A stretch of 64,000 bases of DNA from Nonomuraea sp. PA05. Lineage in GTDB: Bacteria; Actinomycetota; Actinomycetes; Streptosporangiales; Streptosporangiaceae. The translations under genes and the position numbers were made by a program. Location: NCBI RefSeq assembly GCF_008086045.1, contig NZ_VSEY01000009.1, positions 186,001 to 250,000 on the forward strand. Reading direction: 5' to 3'. This document shows, piece after piece, positions 52,915-63,014 of the stretch; position 1 is the stretch's first letter, and each line of letters begins with the position of its first letter. Under the pieces are notes generated by a model. The model was given only the letters and a program-made list of their open reading frames with translations. It had not been told where the DNA came from and did not search any database.

Positions 52915-53874
52915 TCAGCGGCGTCCCGCCCGGTGCAAGGCCTCCTCAGCCTGTACGGCCATCGCGGCGACCAGGTCCTGCGCCGAGGGCAGGTCGTTGA
53001 TCAGGTCCACGGCCTCGCCCGCCCACACCGGCAGCGGCGGGATCGCGCCACTCGCCACGTCGTCCTGGTACTCCCGCAGCGCCCGGTCGTCGGCGGCGAG
53101 CTCCGCCTCCCGTCCCCGCCAGCGATCCAGATAGGGGTGCCCGAGAGTGCGGGCCGGATACCTGGCAGGCCAGGCCGAGCCCCGCGCCACGTCCAGCACG
53201 GTGCTCCGCTCGGTGTCCTGGCCACGCCCCTCGACGATCGCCTTCGTGATCGAGGGATCGGCCAGGGCCTCGGTGGTGGCCTGGAAGCGGGTGCCGACGA
53301 GCGCCCCTGCGGCGCCCAGCACGAGGGCCGCCGCCACCCCACGCCCGTCGGCGATCCCGCCCGCCGCCAGCACCGGGACCGGCGCCACGAGGTCCACCAC
53401 GGCGGGCACGAACGGCAGGGTGGAGCGCCCATGCGCGGCCCCGTGCCCGCCGCTCTCGGTGCCCTGGGCCACGATCACGTCGGCGCCCGTGTCCACGGCC
53501 TGCCTGGCCTCCTCCAGGTCGGTGACCTGAAGGATCAGCAGCGCCCCTGCCTGTCGGACCAGCTCGGCGTACGGTGCGGGGTCGCCGAACGACAACATCA
53601 CGGCCTTCGGGCCGAGGCTCAGCCCCAGCTCCACAGCCGCACGATCGATCCCCCAGGTCAGGAACCCGACACCCCACGGCAGGCCGGTGGCCGCGACGAT
53701 CGGCGCCTCGCGCGCCAGCCACTGCGGGTCGCCGAACGCGCCGCCCAGCAGGCCGAGCCCGCCGCCCCGGCAGACGGCCGCGGCCAGCGCGCCTCCGGCC
53801 GACCCGCCCATCGGGGCCAGCGCGATCGGGTGCCGTACGCCGAACATCTCGGTGAACGCCGTCGACAACGTCAT
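52915..53874 (-). CDS. Nitronate monooxygenase (2-nitropropane dioxygenase family)
   Basis: 319 residues, FMN-dependent TIM barrel. Motifs: IALAPMGGSAGGALAAAVCR, WGVGFLTWGID, the flavin/active-site VIVAQGTESGGHGAAHGRST with a conserved His, and VLAAGGIADGRGVAAALVLG with GALVGTRF. It should oxidise alkyl nitronates, detoxifying nitro compounds. I chose ATG 53874 because it fits family starts. It may share a transcript with the TetR gene 22 bp downstream. Confidence 0.88.
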   Translation of the reverse strand: MTLSTAFTEMFGVRHPIALAPMGGSAGGALAAAVCRGGGLGLLGGAFGDPQWLAREAPIVAATGLPWGVGFLTWGIDRAAVELGLSLGPKAVMLSFGDPAPYAELVRQAGALLILQVTDLEEARQAVDTGADVIVAQGTESGGHGAAHGRSTLPFVPAVVDLVAPVPVLAAGGIADGRGVAAALVLGAAGALVGTRFQATTEALADPSITKAIVEGRGQDTERSTVLDVARGSAWPARYPARTLGHPYLDRWRGREAELAADDRALREYQDDVASGAIPPLPVWAGEAVDLINDLPSAQDLVAAMAVQAEEALHRAGRR

Positions 53875-53885
53875 ACCCGCATCCT

Positions 53886-55557
<1,672 letters not shown>

Positions 55558-55654
55558 TTGAAAGTGACGGGGAATGCTGTCACGCCTTGCCCCGGCTGCC
55601 CGGTCAACGTCTCCAGAGCCCCGCTTGCTGACGCGGATTGCAAGGAGACGACAC

Positions 55655-56884
55655 GTGTCCCAGCCCCTTCCCTTCGTCATCGATCCCGCCGGCGCCGACC
55701 GGCACGCCGAGTACCGGGCCCTGCGGGCGCGCGGCCCGGCCACGCCGGTGGACGTCCTCGGCCTGCGCGCCTGGGCGGTCTCCGACCCGGCCCTGCTCAA
55801 GACCCTGCTCACCAGCCCGGACGTGTCCAAGAACGGCCGCGTCCACTACCCGGACTTCCAGGAGACGATCCGCACGTGGCCGCTCGCCCTGTGGATCGAG
55901 GTGCAGAGCATGCTCACCGCGTACGGCGCCGACCATCGCAGGCTGCGGCGGATGATCGCCCCCGCGTTCAGCGCGCGCCGCATCGCCGAGCTGAAGCCGA
56001 CCGTCCAGGCGCTGGTCGCCGAGCTGATGGACGAGCTGGCCGCGGTGCCCGGCGGTCAGGTGGTGGACCTGCGCGAGCGGCTGGCGTACCCGCTGCCCAT
56101 CGCGGTGATCGGCCACCTGATGGGCGTGCCACGGGAGCAGCGCGACGACTTCCGGCAGATCGTCGACAACGTCTTCGACAGCACGCTCACCCCCCTGCAG
56201 GCCCAGGCGAACAACCTGCGCCTGTTCGAGCACATCGAGCAGCTGATCGCCACCAAGCGCGCCGAGCCGGGCGACGACATGACGTCCCTGCTCATCGCGG
56301 CCCGCGACGAGGAGTCCGGCGGCGCCGGCCTCTCCGGCGTCGAGCTGCGCGACACGATGATCCTGATGATCAGCGCCGGGTACGAGACCACCGTCAACGT
56401 CATCGACCAGGCCGTCTTCACGATGCTGTCCTCCCCGGGCCAGCTCGGCCTGGTCCGCGCCGGCAAGGCGAGCTGGGCGGACGTCGTGGAGGAGACGCTG
56501 CGCGCCGAGCCCGCCATCAAGTACCTGCCGCTGCGCTTCGCCGTCACCGACCTCAAGCTGCCCGACGGGCAGGTCATCACGGCGGGAGAGCCCATCCTGG
56601 CCGCCTACGGCGCCGCCAACCGCCACCCGGACTGGCACGGCGCGGACGCCGACACCTTCGACGTCACCCGCCAGGTGAAGGACCACCTGGCGTTCGGCTA
56701 CGGCGTGCACTTCTGCCTCGGCGCCCCCCTGGCCCGCCTGGAGGTGGCCGAGGCCCTGCGCCAGCTCTTCGACCGCTTCCCCGATCTGTCCCTCGCGGCG
56801 CCCGCCGACACGCTGCGCCCCATACCCACCCTTATCAGCAACGGTCACCAGAAACTGCCCGTGCGGCTGCATCCCGCCGGATGA
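55655..56884 (+). CDS. Cytochrome P450
   Basis: 409 residues, bacterial class I P450. I-helix oxygen-binding ISAGYETTVNV, K-helix ExxR in EETLRAEP, and the haem loop FGYGVHFCLGAPLARLE with the thiolate Cys. The GTG start at 55655 has AAGGAG seven bases upstream. No ferredoxin or reductase is adjacent. It diverges from rox across the RAE-like palindrome and its -35 box lies inside it, so it is probably rifamycin-inducible. Substrate unknown; two cupin genes follow. Confidence 0.93.
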   Translation: MSQPLPFVIDPAGADRHAEYRALRARGPATPVDVLGLRAWAVSDPALLKTLLTSPDVSKNGRVHYPDFQETIRTWPLALWIEVQSMLTAYGADHRRLRRMIAPAFSARRIAELKPTVQALVAELMDELAAVPGGQVVDLRERLAYPLPIAVIGHLMGVPREQRDDFRQIVDNVFDSTLTPLQAQANNLRLFEHIEQLIATKRAEPGDDMTSLLIAARDEESGGAGLSGVELRDTMILMISAGYETTVNVIDQAVFTMLSSPGQLGLVRAGKASWADVVEETLRAEPAIKYLPLRFAVTDLKLPDGQVITAGEPILAAYGAANRHPDWHGADADTFDVTRQVKDHLAFGYGVHFCLGAPLARLEVAEALRQLFDRFPDLSLAAPADTLRPIPTLISNGHQKLPVRLHPAG

Positions 56885-56981
56885 CACGCCGCCAGGAGAG
56901 TTGTCACGCGCCGGGGGCGCTGTCTTGTCTGAGCTGTACACGGCCGGACCGAACCGGCCACCGATTCGCGGAGGACCGCTG

Positions 56982-57422
56982 ATGAGCACCGATCACGCGC
57001 ACGGCCACCACCTGGACAATCCCGACAAGAGCGGCCCGCCGCCCAAACTTGACGTGGTCGCCACCGTGCCGGGCGCACCGCCCGCACCGGCGGGCGCAGA
57101 GGCGATGACGATCCTGGTCACGCTGCCGCCCAACAGCCCCGGCGCGCCGCCGCACCGGCACTCGGGGCCCGCCTTCGGCTACGTGCTCAAGGGCGCGATC
57201 AACTTCGAGCTCGAAGGGGACCCGGTGCGGGTCCTGCGGGCCGGCGAGGCGTTCTGGGAGCCCGGCGGGGACGTCATCCACTACCAGGACGGGAACCATC
57301 TGGAGGATGAGGAGTCGGCGTTCGTGGTGACCATGTTCTGCGCGCCGGGGCAGCCGATGCTGGTGCCGGTCAGCGCGGAGGAGCTGGAAGCCCGCCGGGA
57401 TCGGCGCGCGCCCGCGTCATGA
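56982..57422 (+). CDS. Cupin-domain protein (first of two)
   Basis: 146 residues. A single cupin barrel: SPGAPPHRHSGPAFGYVLKG gives the HxH...E-type metal motif 1, and EAFWEPGGDVIHYQDG motif 2. The N-terminus is His-rich (HAHGHHLDNPD). ATG 56982 follows GGAGG. Cupins of this kind are often small oxygenases, isomerases or quercetinase-like proteins; no specific activity can be assigned. It overlaps the next cupin gene by ATGA. Confidence 0.85.
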   Translation: MSTDHAHGHHLDNPDKSGPPPKLDVVATVPGAPPAPAGAEAMTILVTLPPNSPGAPPHRHSGPAFGYVLKGAINFELEGDPVRVLRAGEAFWEPGGDVIHYQDGNHLEDEESAFVVTMFCAPGQPMLVPVSAEELEARRDRRAPAS

Positions 57423-57751
57423 CCAAGGTGACGCTGACCGCGCTCGTCCGCGACCTGGTCGAGCGGGCCCGCCAAGCCGACAGCGGCCGCAGCGCCACCA
57501 CCGTCCACGGCGGGCACGACCGCTCGCTGCGGCAGACCGTGATGGCGTTGCGGCAGGGCGAGCACATCCACGAGAGCGAGCATCCCGGCGAGGTGACGGT
57601 GCACGTCCTGCACGGGCGGGTCCGGCTGGTCGCCGGGGGCGACTCCTGGGACGCGCTGCCGGGTGATCTGCTGGTGATGCCCGATCGGCGGCATCGGGTG
57701 GAGGCTGTGCGGGATTGCGCGTTTCTGTTCAGCACGGCGCGCTGCAGGTGA
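57419..57751 (+). CDS. Cupin-domain protein (second of two)
   Basis: 110 residues with one cupin barrel: LRQGEHIHESEHPGEVTVHV is motif 1 and LPGDLLVMPDRRHRVEAV motif 2. The fold matches small cupins sometimes annotated as LuxR-associated or mannose-6-phosphate isomerase-like. It is translationally coupled to the preceding cupin (ATGA) and is the last gene of the P450 operon, followed by a strong terminator four bases after the stop. Confidence 0.83.
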   Translation: MTKVTLTALVRDLVERARQADSGRSATTVHGGHDRSLRQTVMALRQGEHIHESEHPGEVTVHVLHGRVRLVAGGDSWDALPGDLLVMPDRRHRVEAVRDCAFLFSTARCR

Positions 57752-57754
57752 GAC

Positions 57755-57800
57755 AAGGCCACCGGCCACCCTCGGAGACGGGGGTGGCCGGTGGCCTTTT
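57755..57800 (+). terminator. Rho-independent terminator of the P450-cupin operon
   Basis: AAGGCCACCGGCCACC (57755-57770) and GGTGGCCGGTGGCCTT (57783-57798) form a perfect 16-bp stem with a 12-base loop and end in TTTT. It is the clearest intrinsic terminator in the window. The following 57801-57920 shows no coding or structural signal. Confidence 0.92.
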
Positions 57801-57920
57801 AATGTCTGGATGGAAGCAGACGAAGCGCAGATTCAGGATGCGGAACAGCGGTTGGGCGTCCGTTGCGGCCGGAGAGATTCAGACGCGGTTTCCCGGTGCG
57901 GTGGCGATCGCCGGGGGCCG

Positions 57921-58145
57921 TCACTCGATGAGCACAGGCCGCAACCGGGCCGAGACCGCGAACGCCGCAGCCAGCACCACCATCCCGATCCCCGCCCAAA
58001 GGTTGGCGTTGACGTCCCCGGTCTTGGCCCGATCCGCGGCCGTCTCCGCGAAGAGACCCATCACGATCAGCACAACGCCGTAGAACCCGATCAGCCCCCC
58101 GATGACGACGCGAATGTCGAACGCACGAGCCTTGTCGCCGTTCAT
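57921..58145 (-). CDS. Small two-helix membrane protein paired with SSS symporter
   Basis: 74 residues with two membrane helices (IGGLIGFYGVVLIVMGLFAE and LWAGIGMVVLAAAFAVSA). It starts at ATG 58145, 13 bp after the symporter stop, with GAGGAG before it. I recognise no named family. Small membrane proteins encoded next to solute:sodium symporters are common and may be accessory subunits; that role is inferred from position. Confidence 0.7.
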   Translation of the reverse strand: MNGDKARAFDIRVVIGGLIGFYGVVLIVMGLFAETAADRAKTGDVNANLWAGIGMVVLAAAFAVSARLRPVLIE

Positions 58146-58158
58146 GTGCCGGCTCCTC

Positions 58159-59817
58159 TCATCGGAAGATCACGTTCAGGGCGGTGACGAGCACCAGCGA
58201 GATGCCCGCCAGCTTGACCGGCGCCCGATACCAAGGCAGCCGGGCGGCGGCGGGGTCGGTGCGCTGAGACCTGGGCGTCTCGGAGTAGACGAGCCCGCCC
58301 AGCTCCGCCGCCGGCTTGGGCCGGGAGACGAGGCTGACCAGGACGCTCACGACGATGTCCACGGTGAATGCCACCCCCGCCGAGACGAAGGCCGCGCCCT
58401 GGCCGGGCAGGGTGATGGCGCCGGTCTCGTTGGCCAGCCAGACGGCGATCGCGCCGAGCGTGCCGGACACCAGCCCGATCCAGCCGGCCGCCGGGGTCAT
58501 GCGTTTCCAGAAGATGCCGAGGATGAAGGTGGCGAACAGCGGCGCGTTGAAGAAGCCGAACAGCGTCTGCAGGTAGGTCATCAGGTTGCCGTAGCCGGCG
58601 GCGATGAACGCGGTGCCGATGGCCAGCAGGGTGGCGCCGACGGTGGCCCAGCGGCCGACCTTGAGGTAGTAGCCGTCGGAGCGGCCCTTGACCACGTACT
58701 GCTGCCACAGGTCGTAGCTGAAGACGGTGTTGAAGGCGGAGATGTTGGCCGCCATGCCGGCCATGAACGCGGCCAGCAGGCCCGTCAGGGCGATGCCGAG
58801 CAGGCCGGTGGGCAGGGTGTCGCGGATGAGCAGCAGGATCGCGTCGTTGTAGGTGACGCCGGCGGCCGGGTCGCCGGCCTTCAACCGGGCCACCTCGGGC
58901 ACCAGCACGCCGGCGATCATGCCGGGGACGACGACGATGAACGGGATGAACATCTTCGGGAACGAGGCGATGATCGGGGTGCTGCGCGCGGCCGTCATCG
59001 AGCTGGTCGCCATGGCGCGCTGGACCTCGACGAAGTTGGTGGTCCAGTAGCCGAAGGAGAGCACGAAGCCCAGGCCGAAGACGATGCCGACGACGGACAG
59101 GATGGAGCTGTCGAACCCGGCCAGCGCGTTGCCCGGCCACGAGCGCAGCTCCTCGCTGTTCTGGATCCGGTCGATCAGCCCGCCGACGCCGCCGACGCGG
59201 TGCAGCCCGATGAGGGTGAGCGGCAGCAGCGCGGCGACGATGACGAAGAACTGCAGCACCTCGTTGTAGATGGCGGCCGACAGCCCGCCCAGGGTGATGT
59301 AGCTGAGCACGATCGCGGCGGCCAGGATCAGCGCCACCCACAGCGGCCAGCCGAGCAGGCTGTTGACCACGGTGGCCAGCAGGAACAGGTTGATCCCCGC
59401 GATCAGCACCTGGGCCAGGGCGAAGGTGATCGCGTTGACCAGGTGCGCGCCGGGGCCGAAGCGGCGGCGCATGAACTCCGGCACGCTGCGCACCTTGGAG
59501 CCGTAGTAGAACGGCATCATCACGACGCCCAGGAACAACATCGCGGGGACGGCGCCGATCCAGTAGTAGTGCATCGTCGGCATGCCGTACTCGGCGCCGT
59601 TGGCCGACATGCCGATCACCTCGACGGCGCCGAGGTTGGCCGAGATGAACGCCAGCCCGGTGATCCAGGCCGGCAGCGACCGTCCCGACAGCAGGAAGTC
59701 CAGGCTGCTGGAGATCCTGCGGCGGGCGGCGAACCCGACCAGCAGGACGACGGCGAAGTAGACGAGGATCAGCGCGTAGTCGACTGGTTCGGCGCCGATC
59801 CTCAGCGGGTTGTCCAC
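58159..59817 (-). CDS. Sodium:solute symporter (SSS family)
   Basis: 552 residues with about 13-14 membrane segments. SSS signatures: YFAVVLLVGFAARRRISSSL, FLLSGRSLPAWITGLAFISA, NLGAVEVIGMSANGAEYGMP and FGYWTTNFVEVQRAMATSS. The N-terminal part resembles the SGLT/galactose-inositol group, so a sugar or polyol is a reasonable substrate, but this is weak. GTG 59817 follows GAAGGA. It is followed by the small membrane protein and preceded by the ferritin-like gene 37 bp upstream. Confidence 0.9.
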   Translation of the reverse strand: MDNPLRIGAEPVDYALILVYFAVVLLVGFAARRRISSSLDFLLSGRSLPAWITGLAFISANLGAVEVIGMSANGAEYGMPTMHYYWIGAVPAMLFLGVVMMPFYYGSKVRSVPEFMRRRFGPGAHLVNAITFALAQVLIAGINLFLLATVVNSLLGWPLWVALILAAAIVLSYITLGGLSAAIYNEVLQFFVIVAALLPLTLIGLHRVGGVGGLIDRIQNSEELRSWPGNALAGFDSSILSVVGIVFGLGFVLSFGYWTTNFVEVQRAMATSSMTAARSTPIIASFPKMFIPFIVVVPGMIAGVLVPEVARLKAGDPAAGVTYNDAILLLIRDTLPTGLLGIALTGLLAAFMAGMAANISAFNTVFSYDLWQQYVVKGRSDGYYLKVGRWATVGATLLAIGTAFIAAGYGNLMTYLQTLFGFFNAPLFATFILGIFWKRMTPAAGWIGLVSGTLGAIAVWLANETGAITLPGQGAAFVSAGVAFTVDIVVSVLVSLVSRPKPAAELGGLVYSETPRSQRTDPAAARLPWYRAPVKLAGISLVLVTALNVIFR

Positions 59818-59854
59818 GGAAAATCCTTCCTTCTCCGGACGCGGGACCGGGGCG

Positions 59855-60910
59855 CTACGCGCGTGACTGCGGCGGCACGTAGTCGAAGGTCGGCCCGGCC
59901 ACGGTGCCGTCCTCGCCGGGCATCGCCATCAGGGCGACGGCCTGGCCCTTGAGCGCGTACATGGTGCCGACGGCGGCGCCGAGCAGCTTGGGGTCGCCGT
60001 CGAAGGCCTGTTCGAGCTGTTTGAGCAGGTTGCAGTAGGTGCGGTTGAACTCCTCCTGCGCGGTGCGGACGGCGCTGCCCGGCTCGTGGTCGGACAGCCG
60101 CGGGTCGGGCCGCATCGGCCGCACGGCGGCCAGGTCGACGAAGATCGGCTCGCCGGTGGGGCCGGAGCGCGGAGTGTCGCCGCGCTGGTAGCGCCGGCCG
60201 AGCTTGAGCTCCATGAGGCGGTAGTAGTGGGCGACCTCGTCCCGTTCCGGGTGGAAGACGTCCTGGTCGCCGTCCCAGACCTCGCCGCCGTCCCTTCCCT
60301 CGCCCTGCTCGACGATCTCCTCCAGCGCCCCCAGCGCCGACTCCAGGTCCCGCACCGCGAACAGCCAGCCCGAGGTGTGCCGGAAGTGGGTGCCCTCGAC
60401 CTGGCGGGCGGGGTCGCCGGTGAAGACGGCCTGCTCGCCGAGCTGCTCGCACAGGTGGCGCAGCCCCTGCTCGACGGCGGTGTAGAACTGGCCGATCGTC
60501 TCGTAGCCGTCGCCTTCCGCCGGGGCGCCGGGCGGCGCCGGCCGTTCCAGGCGCAGGAACATCTCCAGCGCCTGCGGGCCGAACGGGAGCAGCGACAGCT
60601 CCAGGGAGCTGTGCGGCAGCCGCCTGGGGTAGGGCGGCAGCATCCCGGGCGTGTCGAGGCGGGGCCTGCCGCCGACGGCGTTGAGCAGGTTGGCGGCGAG
60701 CGCCAGGTGCAGCATCTCCTCGGCGAAGACGCTGCCGATCACCGCCACGGCCTCGGGGTTGCGCTCCGGGTCCAGGGAGTACAGGGCGCACAGGTACGGC
60801 GGCAGCGTCGCCTGCTCCAGCTCGATCGCCCACTGCAGGTGCTCGCGCAGGCTGTCGAGGGTGCCGATCGGCACGGGCACGGGAGCAGCGGTGAGGTTCT
60901 TCATCAACAT
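59855..60910 (-). CDS. VioB-like ferritin-fold protein
   Basis: 351 residues. The N-terminal ferritin-like domain (HLQWAIELEQATLPPYLCAL, then FAEEMLHLALAANLLNAVGG) belongs to the family that includes the N-terminal part of VioB and iminophenyl-pyruvate dimer synthases. Later motifs GLRHLCEQLGEQAVFTGDP, HYYRLMELKLGRRYQRGD and FNRTYCNLLKQLEQAF fit this family. Carboxylate-bridged metal binding through the EExxH-type residues is likely. Catalytic role unknown. ATG 60910 and 60904 are both possible. It follows the WhiB gene after 25 bp. Confidence 0.78.
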   Translation of the reverse strand: MLMKNLTAAPVPVPIGTLDSLREHLQWAIELEQATLPPYLCALYSLDPERNPEAVAVIGSVFAEEMLHLALAANLLNAVGGRPRLDTPGMLPPYPRRLPHSSLELSLLPFGPQALEMFLRLERPAPPGAPAEGDGYETIGQFYTAVEQGLRHLCEQLGEQAVFTGDPARQVEGTHFRHTSGWLFAVRDLESALGALEEIVEQGEGRDGGEVWDGDQDVFHPERDEVAHYYRLMELKLGRRYQRGDTPRSGPTGEPIFVDLAAVRPMRPDPRLSDHEPGSAVRTAQEEFNRTYCNLLKQLEQAFDGDPKLLGAAVGTMYALKGQAVALMAMPGEDGTVAGPTFDYVPPQSRA

Positions 60911-60935
60911 CGTCTTTCTGAAGGTGTCGTAAGGG

Positions 60936-61205
60936 TCAGGCCGTGGCCATCCAGCGGAGGCGGCGGCGTTCCGCGGGCGTGGTGCCGCCCCACATGCCGT
61001 CCGGCTCGCCGGTGCGCAGGGCCCAGTCGAGGCAGATCGCCTTGACGGGGCAGCTCTGGCAGATGCGCCGGGCCGGCGCCTCGCTCTGGCCGGGGTGCTC
61101 GTCCCAGGTGATCGGGAAGAACAGGCCGGGGTCGGCGTCCTGGCAGGCGGCGTGCGCGGTCCAGCGCAGCGGGGATCGGGGCTTACGAGACGGCTGCGCG
61201 GTCAT
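60936..61205 (-). CDS. WhiB-family iron-sulfur transcriptional regulator
   Basis: 89 residues. Four Cys for the [4Fe-4S] cluster are present (AACQDADPGLF; ICQSCPVKAICLDWAL) followed by the turn GMWGGTTPAERRRLRW. It is one of the Wbl proteins that bind sigma factor region 4 and sense redox or NO. Its start overlaps the 3' end of the upstream hydrolase gene by 23 bp, so it is embedded in the operon rather than monocistronic, and may tune the neighbouring genes. Confidence 0.95.
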   Translation of the reverse strand: MTAQPSRKPRSPLRWTAHAACQDADPGLFFPITWDEHPGQSEAPARRICQSCPVKAICLDWALRTGEPDGMWGGTTPAERRRLRWMATA

Positions 61206-61953
61206 GGTCTCCGCCTCGTAAGGGTGAGTGACGCCGCCAGTGCTCCTCGAGGGCCGCCGCGACCTGCCCTGGACGCTGCAGCAGCGGCCAGTGGTTGCAG
61301 TCGGCGAGCTTGAGGACGCGTTCGGCCCCGATGGCCCGGCCCAGCTCGCCGGCGAACTCGACCGGGCAGGCCGGGTCGCGCGAGCCCCAGATGACCAGGG
61401 CGGGCGCGGTCAGCCCGGCCAGCTCCGGCTCCCACTCCGCGCCCATCCGCAGCGCGGAGCGGTAGAGCTTGAGAATGCTGTCCCGCATCGGCGCGTCCAC
61501 GTGCCGGGCCATCTCCGCGGCCAGGTCCGCGGGCACTTCGAACCCCTTGACCAGGTCTTCCGCGAAGCCTTCCGGCTTCAGCTCGGCCATGAAGCGGTCG
61601 CCCTCGACCGGGTCCTGCCAGATCCTGGCCAGCGGGTGCCAGGCGTAGCGGGCGCTGATGGGGCCGTTGCCGCCCGCCCAGGTGCGTACCAGATCGGGGC
61701 GCAGCGACGCGACCCGCGCGGTGAGGATGCAGCCCCAGTCGTGGCCGACCAGGTCGACTGGCTGATCGACCTGCTCCAGCCGGTCGATCAGCCAGTCGGC
61801 GTACTCCTCCTTGGTGCTGCCGAAGCCGAGCGGGCGCGGGGTGCCGAAGCCCGGCAGGTCCCAGGCCTCCACGTCCGTACGCGTCAGGTGCCGGCGGACG
61901 CCCGCCCACACGCGGTGGGTGTCGGGGACGCCGTGGATGAGGATCGCGGGCAC
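61183..61953 (-). CDS. Alpha/beta hydrolase (epoxide hydrolase/haloalkane dehalogenase-like)
   Basis: 256 residues. ILIHGVPDTHRVWAGVRRHL with the oxyanion HG, nucleophile elbow LVGHDWGCILTARVA (Asp nucleophile, typical of epoxide hydrolases and dehalogenases), ALVIWGSRDPACPVEFAGEL and a late His (ADCNHWPLLQRP). It lacks the leading sequence of larger epoxide hydrolases. GTG 61953 lies 7 bp after the preceding hydrolase stop. Substrate unknown. Confidence 0.87.
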   Translation of the reverse strand: MPAILIHGVPDTHRVWAGVRRHLTRTDVEAWDLPGFGTPRPLGFGSTKEEYADWLIDRLEQVDQPVDLVGHDWGCILTARVASLRPDLVRTWAGGNGPISARYAWHPLARIWQDPVEGDRFMAELKPEGFAEDLVKGFEVPADLAAEMARHVDAPMRDSILKLYRSALRMGAEWEPELAGLTAPALVIWGSRDPACPVEFAGELGRAIGAERVLKLADCNHWPLLQRPGQVAAALEEHWRRHSPLRGGDHDRAAVS

Positions 61954-61960
61954 GGCCGCC

Positions 61961-62926
61961 TCACACCCGCGCGCCGTCGGCCGGGCGCAGCGCGGCCTTG
62001 AGCACCTCGATGGCCTGCGCGGTGGCGGCGCGCGCGGCCCGGGTGTCGCGCACCGGGTCGAGCATCATGAAGTCGTGCAGCGTGCCGTTGTAGCGGACGC
62101 TGGTGGTCGGCACGCCCGCCGCCGTGAGCTTGCGGGCGTAGGCCTCGCCCTCGTCGCGCAGCACGTCGTTCTCGTCCACGATGACGAACGCGGGCGGCAG
62201 CCCCGCCAGCTCCTCCGGGGTGGCACGCAGCGGGGAGGCGGTGATCTCGGCGCGCTGGGCGGGGTCGGTGGTGTAGGCGTCCCAGAACCAGGCCATCGCC
62301 TTGGCGGTCAGGTGGGGGCCGTCGGCGAACTCGCGGTAGCTGGCGGTGTCCTGGCCCGCGTCGGTGACCGGGTAGTACAGCGACTGGTGCACGAACCGCA
62401 CGTCGCCGCGCTGCTTGGCCATGATGGTCAGGGCCGCGGTCATGTTCCCGCCGACGGAGTCGCCCGCCACGGCCAGCCTGCCGGCGTCCAGGTTCTCGGC
62501 CGCGCCGTCCTTGACGATCCACTGGGCGGTGGCGTACGCCTGCTCGATCGCCACCGGGTAGCGCGCCTCCGGCGAGCGGTCGTACTCCACGAACACCAGG
62601 GCGGCGCCCGCCCCGACGGACAGCTCCCGCACCAGCCGGTCGTGGGTGCCCGCGTTGCCCAGCACCCAGCCGCCGCCGTGCACGTACAGCACTACCGGCA
62701 GCACCCCCGTGGCGCCGGCGGGCCTGACGATCCGCACCCGCACGTCGCCGGCCCCGGCGGGCACGACGATCCACTTCTCGTCCACGCCGGGCTTGGCGAC
62801 GGGGCCGGACTGCACGTCGTCCAGCAGCTTTCGGGCGCCTTCCGTGCCCAGCTCGTACAGGAGCGGGGGCTTGGCCGTCGCCTCGGCGAACTCCTGAGCC
62901 GCAGGCTCCAGAACGATGTCGTTCAT
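61961..62926 (-). CDS. Alpha/beta hydrolase, hormone-sensitive-lipase-like esterase
   Basis: 321 residues of the HSL (bacterial family IV) group. Oxyanion motif VLYVHGGGWVLGNAG, nucleophile GDSVGGNMTAAL, acid in VIVDENDVLRDEGEAYARKL and His in GTLHDFMMLDPVRD are all present, so it should be an active carboxylesterase. It is the first gene after the LuxR-family gene, 88 bp downstream of it, and leads the hydrolase-WhiB-ferritin-like-symporter run. Confidence 0.9.
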   Translation of the reverse strand: MNDIVLEPAAQEFAEATAKPPLLYELGTEGARKLLDDVQSGPVAKPGVDEKWIVVPAGAGDVRVRIVRPAGATGVLPVVLYVHGGGWVLGNAGTHDRLVRELSVGAGAALVFVEYDRSPEARYPVAIEQAYATAQWIVKDGAAENLDAGRLAVAGDSVGGNMTAALTIMAKQRGDVRFVHQSLYYPVTDAGQDTASYREFADGPHLTAKAMAWFWDAYTTDPAQRAEITASPLRATPEELAGLPPAFVIVDENDVLRDEGEAYARKLTAAGVPTTSVRYNGTLHDFMMLDPVRDTRAARAATAQAIEVLKAALRPADGARV

Positions 62927-62960
62927 TCATTTCCCTCTCACTCGCGCCTTCGCCCCTTGG

Positions 62961-62979
62961 ACCGGGCGGCGCGCCCGGT
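62961..62979. terminator. GC hairpin after the LuxR-family gene
   Basis: ACCGGGC and GCCCGGT arms with a 5-base loop lie between the LuxR gene stop and the esterase start. No U tract. It may terminate the LuxR transcript or only pause it. Confidence 0.35.
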
Positions 62980-63014
62980 TCGTGACACCGGGGAGGCGAG
63001 AGGGGGTGGAGCCG

